Below, one piece after another: positions 1-11,099 of a stretch of 51,174 nt of DNA. The stretch lies in NCBI GenBank assembly GCA_009760855.2, contig WPIO01000419.1:1-51174 (forward strand). The letters are read 5' to 3'. The translations under genes and the position numbers were made by a program. Position 1 is the stretch's first letter. Each line of letters opens with the position of its first letter. The notes below the pieces were generated by a model that was not told where the DNA came from, did no database searches, and was given only the letters and a program-made list of their open reading frames with translations. Source of the stretch: Cristatella mucedo (taxonomy: Eukaryota > Bryozoa > Phylactolaemata > Cristatellidae).

Positions 1-540
1 GGTAAGGCGGTTGCATTCCGACCTCGGCTGAGGTCGTGGTTCAGTCTAAATGATGGGCGATCCTGCCATAGCCGCTGCAAGCGTAGTGATAATAAATCAA
101 GAAGCTCTTCCATTGCTAATATACAAAAGAAGCTGCTAAATAGCGCCAGTATTTTAATACCTTAAAACCTTTAACAGCTACACCTGGTTTTAGACAAGGC
201 TTCAATAATCTATGAAATCCAGCAGGAAGCAATAACCAATGATATTAGTCACAATTCAATCCGTTGCCCTTAGCGGCAAGATGTAAAGTGACTCGAAGAT
301 TCTGAAATTCCAGGTCCATATTTACGAGCTCTTGGCACTTTAATTCTTGCACTTTTCCCAATGGTCCGACTCGAGTCCCTAAGTATGCTCACTTAATTTG
401 CTTTGGTATAAAACCTTGATGGCACCTTTTACAAAGCAACCAAATCCAACATATTTTTCGTCCTGACGACCAATGAGTTGAAAATGGTTGTAAACGCTAG
501 TATGCGACTTGAAGGGAGAGAGCATACTAGTCGCAGCTCG
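1..540. repeat. Dispersed repeat, copy A (SINE-like head)
   Basis: This stretch matches about 4500-5000 in order: the 'gggcgatcctg' block, the 'gctgctaaat' block, 'agctcttggca', 'ttccg/cactcc' spacers and the closing 'gcgacttgag' are shared with many substitutions. The head resembles a decayed tRNA-like promoter seen more clearly in the second copy. It is cut by the window edge. No coding sequence is seen. Confidence 0.6.
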
Positions 541-1277
541 CACACGACCTGCCGGTTTTATCCCAGCTTAGTAGCGAGTAGTGGAAATGACGTTCTTGGC
601 GCCCAAATGGTTTCGCGACCCAACAACCCGTCTCCACACCTGAGCGACCGATGATGGCCCGATGGGGTCAAAAAAATACGAGATAAGCCTGAAAGAGCCG
701 CGCGCAGCACACAGAGCACTGTCGCTTCAGGCTGTAATCACCAGCGGCCGGGCGTTCGACGCGAGGGTGGAGGGGTTTTCTCCACGCTCCCCATATTTCT
801 TTAGATTGAGCGTTCTCAGCCGGCGCTCCATGACGCCTGGAAAAACAAAACGCTCACGGTGGACCATTCACTCGTGCTGAGGCGTCGCCTTGGCCGTAGC
901 TAGTGGTCTCCTGTCGGCTTGGGTTTAGGCGGCAACCCTGGCCTGCAGGCTTAGTGATGGCAGCGGAGCATGGGTGAGAGGGTCTCCACCGAAGTGGAGA
1001 GTGTACAGCACAGAGAAAAGTGGACTGCCGGCAGACTCGGCCCATGAGGCCTGACTTGAAGTAAGACGTCAGACAAGAACTGGCACGCGAGGATGAGTTA
1101 AGGAAATCATTAGCTAGGGTGATCGTTCTCTAATGATACGGAAGAACGGGTCCCACGAATTACTGCGATACTTGGTGCTAAGGCGTCACCCTTGGCCGGC
1201 GGAGCTGTCGCCCTAGGCGTCGGTTTCGTTGGCCGTCCTAGCGCCACTGGCAAATTGGTAACCCGGCGGTTAACCTA

Positions 1278-1280
<3 letters not shown>
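541..1280. other. No gene recognised; GC-richer repeat-like DNA
   Basis: Short ORFs on both strands have no recognisable domain. Two related segments, near 880-900 and 1180-1200, share a 'gcgtc(a/g)cc-ttggcc' core, which suggests an old local duplication. I see no gene here. Confidence 0.4.
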
Positions 1281-1346
<66 letters not shown>

Positions 1347-1360
1347 AGAGAGAGAGAGAG
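1281..1360. repeat. GA microsatellite
   Basis: Uninterrupted GA dinucleotides run from 1281 to about 1335, followed by an interrupted GA tail. The Ser/Leu-rich translations across it are artefacts of the repeat. A similar tract occupies the same relative place in the second composite repeat, at about 5383. Confidence 0.95.
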
Positions 1361-1590
1361 TACAGGGCAGAGCGAAGCTAAGAGCATACTGTGCAGAGCT
1401 GAGGTGAGAGCCTACACGGCAGAGCAAGGGAGATTGTACAGCCCAGAGCTGAGCTGAGAGTGTACATCGCACAGCCGAACTGCGAGTGTACAGCTCAGAG
1501 CGGAGCTGAGATTGTACAGTCCAGAGGGGAGCTGAGAGTGTACAGCACAGCTGAGGAGGGAGATTGTGCGGCTCGGAGCTGATAGGTCGC
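1361..1590. repeat. Minisatellite, unit about 30 bp
   Basis: About seven imperfect tandem units carry the core 'gagagtgtacag' followed by a 'cagagc-gagct' segment. A related stray unit lies near 990-1015. The units differ by substitutions and small indels, so the array is old. No coding role is apparent. Confidence 0.75.
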
Positions 1591-2084
1591 AGTCGACCGA
1601 CTCTGTGAGTGAGGCCTGACTTTAGAGGTGGCAGCCAATAGCCACTGATGCTAGGCTTAGTAGCTAACGTGCCACCAGCTGTAGCTTTGCTCTTCTCAAA
1701 AAGGCATCGCCTTACTTGCTTGACTTTCTCTGCACCAGACTAAGCCCGGCCAGACAGTGCCGTCTTTGCAAGCTGAAGCAACCGGAAACCGGCTAGTGGC
1801 TGAGAAGGAGGCGTGGTCAGCTAGCTGATTGGCTGCTAGCTCTCAGGCATTGAGTGACAGGCTGGCAGCAGCATCTGCTAGGACCTAACCTTTATGAATG
1901 CTGGCAGCTCGGTGCCACTGCAGCAGCTCTCTGCCTGGCTGCAGCTGCTTGCTATCGTACGAGGAGACAAATAGTCTGAGTGGAACTCGTGGCATCACAT
2001 GGAGATTCTTGAATCGTGGATTATTTATTTATGGATTAATTATGCACCACTTCATTACAAGGTAAGTAAATGCGTGCATTGGTA

Positions 2085-3149
2085 TCAGTCAGACGAAGTG
2101 ACATGCAGTGCTGGCCCAGAGCTGCATGTCACTGACCTCCAGCTCTTAGCTGCTGCAGGGTACATGCTCACAGTCTGCTCGCCCCAGCCCAGCACGGCTA
2201 GCACGGTCCTCTGAACTCCGCCAAGTGACAGGCACCCAGGCTGCTGCAGTCCGTGGCTGCTGTAGGAGAGGACCAGCTGCTGCAGCAGGTCTCCAGTCTC
2301 AGCACAGAGCGCCCTCACAAAGTCTCTGCTACTGTCTCCCCACCCTAGCACAGCCAGGTACACGATGCCGCCTGCAGCACAGACATCCATTGCTTCCTCC
2401 TTGCTGCTCAGCTCGTGTCTCCATTGTCTGTCACCTCGGTGGCTGCAGCTGTCCACTACGTACAGCTCTCTGCCATCGTCCAGCTCCACCTCGCTGCAGC
2501 TCGTAGTGAGCAGAGCAGCAGCAGTGACAGCCACACTGAATATGCAATACTCGTGTATGCCATACTCGTTGATGTACAGCAGCTGCCCCGAGCTCAGCTG
2601 CCGCAGCTGCAGCCCTGCGCCACCACCCATGCGGTTATGCCCTATGCCCGCGGTCACAGCGAACAGGTCGCCGAGCGAGGACAGCTTGTAGGGAGGCCAC
2701 GGCAGCACAGCGACACGTCGGTCCTCAATCCACGTCCCCTGCGAGTCCCCTGCAGCAGCAGCAGCAGCAGAGCTGCTGTGTCTGAGCAGCAGTACGAGCT
2801 GTGGGTTGTACAAGTCTTCCAAGCCTACAGCTGCTCGTCCGTCCTGCAGGGACAGCACTGCAGTGACAGAGCCTTTCTCTCTGCCGTTGCTCCACCTTTC
2901 AGGTTTCCAGACGCTCAGCTCTCTGCCGCTCTGACTGTATTCCTTCAGGCCGTGCTCCCGGACAGCCAGCAGCAGATGCCCCTCTGACGTCACAGACAGG
3001 TCGCAGCACTGGACAGGCGTCTTGAAGCTGCTGGAGGCCGGGCCGAAGTGCAGAGCTGGACGCTGTTCTGCTACAACGAACGCTGCACTGTGTGAATACA
3101 GACAGCCGCAAGAAGCATAAATAAAATAAAATAAATACAATAAATGCAA
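2085..3149 (-). CDS. Beta-propeller-like hypothetical protein (possible exon)
   Basis: This is a 354-codon open frame with strong GC bias. After a hydrophobic N-terminus (about residues 1-25) it shows repeated short strands with the pattern 'G-LLLAV-GLKEYSQSGREL', 'VTAVLSLQDGRAAVGL' and 'IVYLAVLGWG', typical of NHL/WD-type propeller blades. The start at 3149 may be intronic or non-coding, because its first codons are AT-rich and unlike the rest. The end at 2085 may be an exon edge. A decayed second copy lies at about 5800-6490 in the opposite reading direction of the ORF track but the same DNA orientation, so this could be a host gene fragment carried in a duplicated repeat. Function is unknown. 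Confidence 0.4.
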   Translation of the reverse strand: MHLLYLFYFIYASCGCLYSHSAAFVVAEQRPALHFGPASSSFKTPVQCCDLSVTSEGHLLLAVREHGLKEYSQSGRELSVWKPERWSNGREKGSVTAVLSLQDGRAAVGLEDLYNPQLVLLLRHSSSAAAAAAGDSQGTWIEDRRVAVLPWPPYKLSSLGDLFAVTAGIGHNRMGGGAGLQLRQLSSGQLLYINEYGIHEYCIFSVAVTAAALLTTSCSEVELDDGRELYVVDSCSHRGDRQWRHELSSKEEAMDVCAAGGIVYLAVLGWGDSSRDFVRALCAETGDLLQQLVLSYSSHGLQQPGCLSLGGVQRTVLAVLGWGEQTVSMYPAAAKSWRSVTCSSGPALHVTSSD

Positions 3150-3524
3150 AAGCCGCAGAGCGCTGCATGAAACGAGAGAGACTCGTGCACTGTGCTAGTT
3201 TTTACAGAATATTTTAAATTTTACAAGTAGTTATTTTGCATAAATAAATAATTATAATACAATAAAAGGTCGTACGACTTTTTGTTGCTTGACTGCACCG
3301 TTGCAAGATGCTAGGTCTTATCGCTACAATGATCGCTGCATTGTGTGAATGCAGGCAGCAGCAGAGAGACCAGAGAGACTCTTGTACTGTGCACTTGTGC
3401 AAGTTGACAGGTGCTTTTACAAGGTTAGCTTAAAGCTTGTTTATACAATAAAACGTTGTATGACTTTTGTACTACGTTAACCTTTCGTAGCTTGACTTCA
3501 TTGTTGCAAGATGCTTGGTCTTAT

Positions 3525-3870
3525 TTCAAGAAGAATAATGATAATACATTTGATAAAGCACCCTCAGAGAACTACATCTCTTTCAAGGCACTTTAAATTT
3601 GCTGCAAAGGAAGCACGATCGAATGGTTTGTGGTAGCATGCTTATTAAACAACAAGAATAACATGTTTAGTGGTAGCAAGCACAGGGTCAGCATGCAATT
3701 AAAGGCTGTGATGCCCACTGCTACAGGCTGTGATATATAGGTTTTTAGTGACTTTTTAAATGTGGTCAAGTCAGGAAATGTCGTGACGCAAGGGGAGAAT
3801 GCATACCAGGCATGCGAACTAAAGGCACAGTCTCCAAAGAATCCGAGGTTCAGCCTTTAAATATATGTGC
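3525..3870 (-). mobile_element. CR1/L2-like LINE 3' fragment, decayed
   Basis: A short ATA-rich tail is followed by the LINE 3' end signature ('gataaagc-ccctcagagaact') and then by sequence matching the last part of the full LINE at 16.2-16.6 kb, with many substitutions and indels. It is 5'-truncated and non-coding. It lies in the same orientation as the full copy. Confidence 0.8.
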
Positions 3871-4469
3871 ACACAGTTCACTCATTCTTAGTGCTGAGTT
3901 CAATTTCAACAGCTGAACAAAGTGAATGAGGTAGCTTTGCTAAACCTGCCTGGTCCTCAGTAATCAACACAACCAATCCACGGCCTCATTGCCTGCTCAT
4001 TTGATGATTTGTCATTAAAGAAGACCGGTGCCTTAATGCACAACTATGGAGATTTCGAGTGACCCTGTCGAATGCTAGTATGCTCTCCACACCAATGCCA
4101 CGCCATAATTAGCTTAGGCTGCATTTTAAACTTACTGTTTCGGGGTTCACATATGCATTCAAGGCCACACATGGATTAGGACACACAAAGGGCGTGCACC
4201 AGTGTGCATATGACTTCACGCAGTCAGTGTATTTACATTTCTCCACTAGCAAGATACAGATACATGACAATGCACTACGGCTTGATCCAAGCACTAAAGC
4301 GATCGATCCAAGCAGTACGGCTTCATTCGGCTCCAGCCGATGCAAGCTCTCTCTGGAAACTCTAGTCTTCAAGCCCTGGACCCTAGGGTGCGCGCTGCTG
4401 GACACCAAAAGCCATAGCTCAATCACTTGAGCACTGCACCAGCGATACACTCTTAATAGTGGTATGATG
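3871..4469. other. No gene recognised
   Basis: The 200-codon minus-strand ORF crossing 4109-4711 runs through the SINE-like repeat and shows no domain. I regard it as chance. Nothing else is supported here. Confidence 0.4.
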
Positions 4470-5000
4470 CTAAGCCTGGTGGGGAAGTAGATTTGATAAG
4501 TAGCCTGGGTCCAAAGAATGAAGGGACCCCCAAGGTTGTGGGTTCGAATCCTGCGGTGGGCGATCCTGTATCGCCGCCGCTGGAAGCGCTTGTGATAGCC
4601 ACGATGACTCTTCCGTTGCTGTACAAAAGAGGCTGCTAAATGAGCCTCAGTGTTCTTTGCATTAAAGTGCCTTGGTTCCCATCTGGGTTTTAGACTGGCT
4701 GCAATAAGCACTCAACATCAATGTACGCAACCAAAGGAGACTTTACCATTTACTCATAATCTCTTAATCCGTCGTTTTCAGTTCCATCACCTGCATTTAA
4801 AGCTCTTGGCATTTTAATTGTTACGCTTTCCCGCAATTAGTCCGACTCCACAATCAAAGTATCATGATTAATTTACTCTGAGTACAAAACCTTAATAAAC
4901 ACCTTTAAAAGCAGCGAATCCCAACACTGCTTTATCGTTCTACAAGAGAGTTAAATCAGATTGATCAAGCTTTGTGCGACTTGAGGATTCTAGGAGGGTT
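4470..5000 (+). repeat. Dispersed repeat copy B with tRNA-like B box (SINE-like)
   Basis: The sequence GGTTCGAATCC at 4541-4551 is a textbook RNA polymerase III B box. The preceding 'gtagcctgggtcc' region could be a remnant tRNA head. The downstream body aligns with positions 1-510. This supports a tRNA-derived SINE or a composite repeat containing one. No intact tRNA cloverleaf was found. Confidence 0.65.
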
Positions 5001-5381
5001 TCGAACCAGTGTTAGCCCCCAAGAAAGTTGGACCTGTTGAGGAATGTTGGCGGTTCATCGATAGGCTGGTATCGTCAGCGATTAAAGATTGCTCGCCTCC
5101 CCTTCCGGCAAAGTCTTGGCTGGAAGCGCCTGAATTATGATTCTTTTTGGGAGCCTTCTCACAATCTAGTTATATACTTTTATATGCTACTGCTCTTTCT
5201 TTCTTTATTTTAATATGCTCTTTCTTCTGGAGATAATTATAGTTAGTTATAAATTAGATTATTGTTTATGAATTAGTTTATATTTAGGTACCAATAACGT
5301 TGCAATCCCAGCGGACTGAGGAATTTCTTTGGAGACTGACCGCCGATAGCCACTGCCATGGAGCTCGTAGGAACGCCTGGG

Positions 5382-5382
<1 letters not shown>

Positions 5383-5436
<54 letters not shown>

Positions 5437-5470
5437 GGAGGGAGAGAGAGAGAAAGAGAGAGAGAGAGGG
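5383..5470. repeat. GA microsatellite, interrupted
   Basis: GA repeats are broken by GGGA and AAAG units. The tract sits between the SINE-like repeat and the propeller-like segment, as the tract at 1281 does in the first composite unit. Confidence 0.95.
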
Positions 5471-5479
5471 GTGGCCCGA

Positions 5480-6500
5480 CACATATCAGTCATGTTCCCC
5501 AAATCAAATGGCTCCTTTAGCTTTGCTCAGAAAGGCATCAACTTTGCCTTGACTTTGTCATAGATTCTAAGCCTAAGCCAAGACGTACTTATCTTTGCAG
5601 GCTAGAAGTAAGCCCAGAACCCGGCTGTTGGCTAATCGGCAGGTGAGTCAGCTAAGCTGATTTGCTGCTGGCTCTCCAGTCTGCTTCAGGAGTGATGACG
5701 CCCCGGCGGCTGCTACTCGGACATCAACGTCTACGACGCTGGCGGCTCGTTGCCGCCGGCTGATCTCTACTGGCTGCAGCTGCTGTCGTACAGGGGGACC
5801 AGTAGATCTGGAGTGGAACTCATTGGAGATGATGGAAGTTCTTGAAGTCGTGGATTATTTTATTTATCTGGATTATTGATTACACATCAGCTTCTGGTAC
5901 GAGTAAGTGATCACCTTGTTGGATTTCAGTCAATAGTGACATGCGAGTGCTGGCAGCCCAGAGCGGCATATTGCAGACCTCATCTTAGCTACTAGCTGCA
6001 GGGTACACTGTCATTCCACAAAGTCCCAACCCCAGCACGGCCCCTAGCACAGTCGATCCTCTGTCCTCCGCCCCAGTGACCGTTACCAGGGCCCGCTGCA
6101 AGTCTGCTGGCAGCTACTTAGGAGAGGACCAGCTTTCACTGCAGCGGAGTCTCAGTCTCAGCACAGAAGGCGCCCTCACACAGTTCCTGCTCCTGTCTCC
6201 CCACCCTAGCACAATCAGGTACGAGTACCGCCTGCAGCACAAGACATCCATTGCCTTGCTGCTCAGCTCGTGTCTCCATTATCTATCATATCAACTTAAC
6301 TTACGCTGTCACTACGTACAGCTCTCTGCCATCGTCCAACTGCCTTGCTGTAATCGCAGGCTGGGCAGCAGCGGGAGAGGCCACACTGCATGTACCCATG
6401 CCTCTACTTGTTGCTGTGCAGCAGCTGCCCCAGGCTCAGCTGCAGCGGCCCAAGCCCTCGGCCTCAGTCACAGCCAGCAGGTTGTTATAGAAATGCCCTT
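5480..6500 (-). pseudogene. Decayed second copy of the propeller-like repeat unit
   Basis: From about 5780 the DNA parallels 1920-2460: the 'ggctgcagctgct' block, 'gtggattatt', 'gtgacatgc', 'cctagcaca', the 'cagctcgtgtctccatt' block and 'gtacagctctctgccatcgtcca'. Indels have destroyed the 354-codon frame. The 5' landmarks (GA tract, 'gcctgact'-like block) are also in the same order. This is a duplicated copy, not an independent gene. Confidence 0.65.
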
Positions 6501-7599
6501 GGACATTTCAACACAATCCTCTTTGTATAATTATGTCATTTCGCATTTCGATCTTGAAATGGAAAATGCTCCCTGATTCACACTATTTAAATCATTAAAG
6601 TACGTTGAACAAAGTTCAGTCATTGCTCTGCAAGGTTCTTAGGCAACCACGTAAATCGGTAGTCCAATAAGTCAAAGCTAAAAACATGAGTTCTTCACAT
6701 CTCTGCACTTGAAATTAGTCTCATTACTCAGACTCCTCCCTTTCTTACCTGCCACTCCCCCTGTAAGGCCGCAATACTTCCTGCTTACATGCCACTTACG
6801 CTTCAAGTATTGCTGGTTCAATGTAATATTATAAGATACTTGTCATACAAGGTGAACAGTTTTATTAAACCAACGAAAGCCAAAAACCCAAATTCGTGTC
6901 ACCCTCTGGTGACACGAACTCCCAAGAAAGATGCAGGATAGACGGTCAGACAGTCACCAGGCGTCGATACACTGGGAGAGATTGGCTTAGATGAGTCAGT
7001 CAGACCGTCACCCTCAGGCATTGACTTGAACGCTAATAATGACGAATAACGCAATTGACTCAGTAATATTGATCTTATTTCCACTTACCGAGTCAAGCAT
7101 ATTATCTAACTTCTCCTCGGAAAATATCCGATATCTGGAATTTCAATAATATATCATTCATCAAACGGGTATCGCTATCATAATCGAACATAATCTCTCA
7201 TCCAAGACGCCATTTTAGAAAGGAGAATGCTCCACTCACGTAATGATATCAGAATTCCAAGGCAGTCAAATTTATTGCATGACGTAATACGATTAATAGC
7301 GATTTTTATTAATATAGGACAATGTCAAACCTTTGAACCAAATGCATGGAAATACAACAATCAAATTCTAACGATAATGATAGAATTAAAGGTTGTAACT
7401 AAATTAATACGTAGATATGGTTTTAAATTTTGAGTATCTTACTATCTCTTTAATTGATAATGATATATATTCAAAAACATGAGGAGCTTTCTCCGTAGTA
7501 TGATGGTGCTTTATCAACAATGATAATCTCAATAGATAGTACAATATCACAAGTTGATTGGAAGGAAAGATCTACTCTTCAAAGCCATCATGAATTTAG
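6501..7599. other. Transition region, no gene recognised
   Basis: Composition shifts to AT-rich at about 7100, approaching the outer end of viral copy L. A perfect hairpin lies at 6893-6918. Small ORFs such as 7227-7433 show no recognisable domain. The counterpart of the minus-strand gene found beyond the integrase in copy R was sought here but not recognised. Confidence 0.4.
6893..6918. repeat. Perfect 11-bp inverted repeat (hairpin)
   Basis: Arms TTCGTGTCACC and GGTGACACGAA flank a 4-base loop CTCT. It lies just outside the AT-rich viral block, and its role is unknown. It could be a transposon end or chance structure. Confidence 0.6.
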
Positions 7600-8495
7600 T
7601 TTCAAAAGATTGTTGATGTATTAGACATTGAACAGTATGAAAATAAAGTACTAGGAAGCAACATAATTCCTCTCTATAAAACTTCTTTTAACACATCATT
7701 TACCCAATATCAAGCTTGTTCTTGCAATACCATTATTAACAATAGTATGTTTTGTTAAACTCCATCTCTGTAACTCTTCTTCTTTTCATCTTCTCTCATT
7801 TCATATGGTTCTAATAGATATCTAACAGTTGTTCGAGTTATAATAAAGGTTCTTGTTCTCCTACTTTTCAATAGATGTTTTGGTTTCTTTAGTTTTGCCA
7901 CTGTTGTTTTATCCTTGTACGAGTTCCACCCTATTGCTTTGTAACACTATTATTTAGATAATCAATAATCTTTGGTCAGTGTCAATCACTCTCTATTATA
8001 GTATGTTCTCTTTATTTACTATTGTGCCTGTATTGAGCGATGAATGCTCTCTCAGCAACTATCTATTCATTCTTTTAACTATTACATCTCTTTTAGCTAA
8101 GTACCTTCAATAATTTGATTTCATGTTTTCATTTCTTTAGCAAACTCTGCTAAACTCTGATCCTGGATCAGCTGTATCCTAATTTTTCTTTGGCCATTTC
8201 AAAGGACCTCTATGTAAATATCTATTATTAGCATATTCTTTAGAGAGACTTTGTTTTAAGAGGCCATGAATCAGAAATCTACTAGCAACATCAACCATAC
8301 TAAGTGCATATTGCCACCAGAATCTGTTAAGGCATGTGCTGTAAAGTGTCTGCAGTATTAGTTTTCTACATTAGGCTCAACAATATTAAAAGAGCCCTGT
8401 GGAATTTTCCTCAGGTCTTGGTTTGAATGCTTGACTTATATCTGATTCAGGATTGAATTTGTCTTGTTTTCTTTCACGTATTAGCAACGACATTT
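7600..8495 (-). pseudogene. Maverick-type integrase pseudogene, copy L
   Basis: Reading the minus strand from the ATG at 8495, the N-terminus starts MSLL and contains a segment with the same 'FNPESDISQ' string as the integrase of copy R. Further on it retains the first-Asp region ('DVASRF'), the 'PLKWPKK' linker, the second-Asp region ('DPGSEF') and, near 7680-7900, C-terminal sequence parallel to copy R. Frameshifts and stops are frequent. The family inserts the viral genome into host DNA through a DDE core. This copy lacks the LINE insertion that interrupts copy R, so it shows the ancestral layout at that spot. The start has a TCTATAAA motif directly before the ATG. Confidence 0.8.
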
Positions 8496-8509
8496 TATAG
8501 AGAATGAAA

Positions 8510-8710
8510 TATTTTGTAGAGCATGTTTGAATAAATTTAATGGGAAGCTGATTATCTAGAAGGAGAACATCCTTACTGTCATCAGAAAAAAAGAGACCAA
8601 AAGAAAATACGTTGTGACATCTGTGACAAAGATATGAATGAAACAGAATTTGATTCCAGTCTAATTTGTTCTTATTGTAACATTAATACTAACTCATTAC
8701 ATCTCAGATA
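8510..8710 (+). pseudogene. Cys-rich zinc-binding-like protein fragment, copy L
   Basis: The plus strand reads 'RCDICDKDMNETEF' followed by 'ICSYCN', matching the minus-strand gene at 34368-34814 of copy R ('RCDMCD', 'TETEFDYG', 'CADCYY'). An upstream 'YLEGEHPYC' segment matches too. As in copy R it is divergent from the integrase. Its C-terminal part is lost or unreadable. Confidence 0.7.
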
Positions 8711-9480
8711 CAGCAGTTGTATCAGTATTAGGTTTTAAAAACATGCAATTAGATGCTCCAGCAACATTTAATATCATTATAGGTGGAACTTTTATTTAAT
8801 CATAAAGATAAAGGTATCTGATAGTTTAGTATTGAGTTCTTGCATTGATATCCATTGATAGAGCTATATTGCTGTTATTTTTAACTGTTTTATCTACATA
8901 GATTTAGTTTGCAGCATGGAAAAGTTAACAGGATCTGCAACATTATTTATTAGAATATCCTCCCATAAGCATATTTGTAGTTGAAAGAGATGCTTTCAAT
9001 AATACATCTCTTTTCATTCCACTATATGATACCGAACAATACAATCATCACCCTAATCTAACATAGGCATTTCCACCACTTTCCCTGAGACTATTCCAAT
9101 AAGTAGCTGCCCATAGCATAAGTATAATTCATCATTTAAAATCTCCACATACATTGTATCACCAGTTCTTATTTAAACACAATAATTACTTAGTTTAACT
9201 AACAGTAACAGCACTCTGTTGGATTAACAGCCACCCGACACCTGGTGCTAAATTAGTAATTGCCGGTTTCTTCCAAGAATACTTTCACTCGCTCCTGTAT
9301 CTAACACGAGAATATAGTATCAGCAATAACGATTTACACGTAACTGCCGTCTGCATTATTAATTGAATCAGACAAATCTTATACAATTTCTATGTTCTAT
9401 TTGCGTTAGGATCCAGAAAGTTGTACTACCCCTCACGGTTTTCCACGCACAAATCATCACTATAGATTTGAGATCCCATC
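8700..9480 (-). pseudogene. Fibre-like repeat protein pseudogene, copy L
   Basis: Minus-strand reading gives 'NVADPVNFS' and 'YVDKTVKNNSNI', matching the last repeat of the fibre gene at 33531-34328, and further upstream 'TGDTM' and 'AVNPT'-type fragments in the right order. Many indels break the frame. Its position between the integrase and the exonuclease matches copy R. Confidence 0.7.
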
Positions 9481-9599
9481 TATATTAGTACTACGTCAAT
9501 ATTTTACTTCTATCACACATTTGCTTTACAATTGGAATAATCTTATAAATATTCCATAAATCTGTCCTTTGCTCAGCGGACACTTACTACATTCTCCAC

Positions 9600-10290
9600 T
9601 CCATATAATATTTATATGTCCATGTCACACAAACTCTTTTTATTGTTAAATCTACCAAATCAATCCACGTACTATGCAATCAAATTCAAAGATCTATACA
9701 TATTTCTCGTCTTTAAGTGAATACGCATAAACAAGGTGCTCTAATGCATATCAAAATCATACAATTGTTGGAATCGCTAACATTTCCGCGCTGCAAACAA
9801 AATCTTTAAGGTGCTCTCATCCAATTTCAATCCAGGTACACGATTTCTGGAAATTCACTATAAAACATCTACTTAATCTTTAGTACTGAAGTCCCCAGAA
9901 GACATTGAGCAAGTGTTGTTTTGGAATAAAATTCTCTACTACTACTTCTAGACCATAAGCACTCTATCTCAATTAATTTATCTTCATCTATGATTCCATC
10001 CGGTGAGTAATCAAAAGACCTATCAGCTGACAAGCATTAATCATTTGCATTACTCATATACTCATCTATTTCATTTCTAATATTTAGGCAGCTATAGTGT
10101 TAAAAACCTACCAATACCTTTGTTTGGAAGCTCTGCGGTGTTTGAGGAATCTCAATATCAGTTTTTTGTTTATTCTGACATAGCAATATTCAATCTCACA
10201 ATCGTATTGACCTAACCAAAACCTATCATAACCTCCCAAGAACGTGGAGCCTTTCTCCACTCATCGACCCAACCCTATGAAATAACAATT
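9600..10290 (-). pseudogene. YqaJ-type exonuclease pseudogene, copy L
   Basis: The minus strand retains the nuclease core: 'DYSPDGIIDEDKLIEIECLWSR' is present in pieces, with the PDG motif, an E-I-E-C strand where copy R has Q-I-K-C, and 'AQCLLG'. An N-terminal 'DEWRKAP' and 'FGQYDCEIE' segment aligns with the copy R N-terminus. The catalytic Lys is replaced by Glu, and frameshifts occur, so it is dead. Confidence 0.8.
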
Positions 10291-10319
10291 CATTATTGTA
10301 TTGTTTGTTATTATCTTTT

Positions 10320-10900
10320 ATTATCATATTTTACCTAATATCCAATCTTTTTCCCATCATAAACCACGATTAATTCCCTTGCTACAATTCCCCGTGAATT
10401 AGCACACACTTCCACTCTAAAGGGAAAGTTTCACGCCAATTTACTTATTTCTCCACAGAATCTAGCTCACAATAGTGCTGAATTACCCAATTAGTGGTGT
10501 CCCAGCACCCGCAACAGCACCAGCACCACAATTGAATTCAATATTAGTTAATCCTAGTCGTCTAGCGCAGAAGTCACTCCAAATCCCTGAGCGATCATCA
10601 TTGTAATTGCAATCCGTCAAACAATCCCTCGATATCCAAGTGCCTACTTAATTAGGACTCCGTTGACAAAAATACCAATATCTTTGAGAAAGAAACACAA
10701 AAGCAAGAATAATCATAGTACGGGCAGCACTGATTGAAGGTATCACCACACCCGACAACTTCCCAGATAGCAATATTCACTCATTAACCCCACCTCCATT
10801 ATATCAAGTTTAACCTCAAGTGCCCTTTCTTTTTCACTTTTTACATATAACCGAGTATTCCGCTTACTGCGGTCACCCTCTACCACAACCCTTTTTTCGT
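10320..10900 (-). pseudogene. Major capsid protein C-terminal fragment, copy L
   Basis: Minus-strand fragments 'NIEFN' and 'VVYDGK', and the preceding 'NYNDDRS', align in order with the C-terminus of the capsid-like gene in copy R ('TIEFN', 'TVYDGS', 'QYNDEPL'). Only about the last third is present. The distance between the flanking genes is about 0.8 kb here and 3.8 kb in copy R, so the rest was deleted. Confidence 0.65.
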
Positions 10901-11099
10901 TGGGTAAGAGTAAGATAACTATAAATAAATTTTCTGTTGGTTTTGATTGATTTCAAAGCTCTTAATTGTGAAAGTAAAAATATGGTTGTATCAGATTTAA
11001 ATGATCGCCTGTTTACTATCTACTCTAATATTTTTCTATAGCACTTCTTACTTTATTCAAAGACTGACCCCTCTAGTTTTAATTTGATCAAGAAGATAT

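Noticed and set aside
1275-1472. ORFs across the GA tract (also 5273-5563)
   Set aside because: Microsatellite translations (Ser-Leu or Arg-Glu repeats) with no protein features.
2225-2987. Plus-strand ORFs opposite the propeller-like ORF
   Set aside because: They are Ser/Gln-rich antisense readings of a GC-rich gene; the minus frame is longer and shows blade-like repeats.
4109-4711. 200-codon minus-strand ORF
   Set aside because: It crosses the SINE-like repeat with its Pol III B box and shows no domain.
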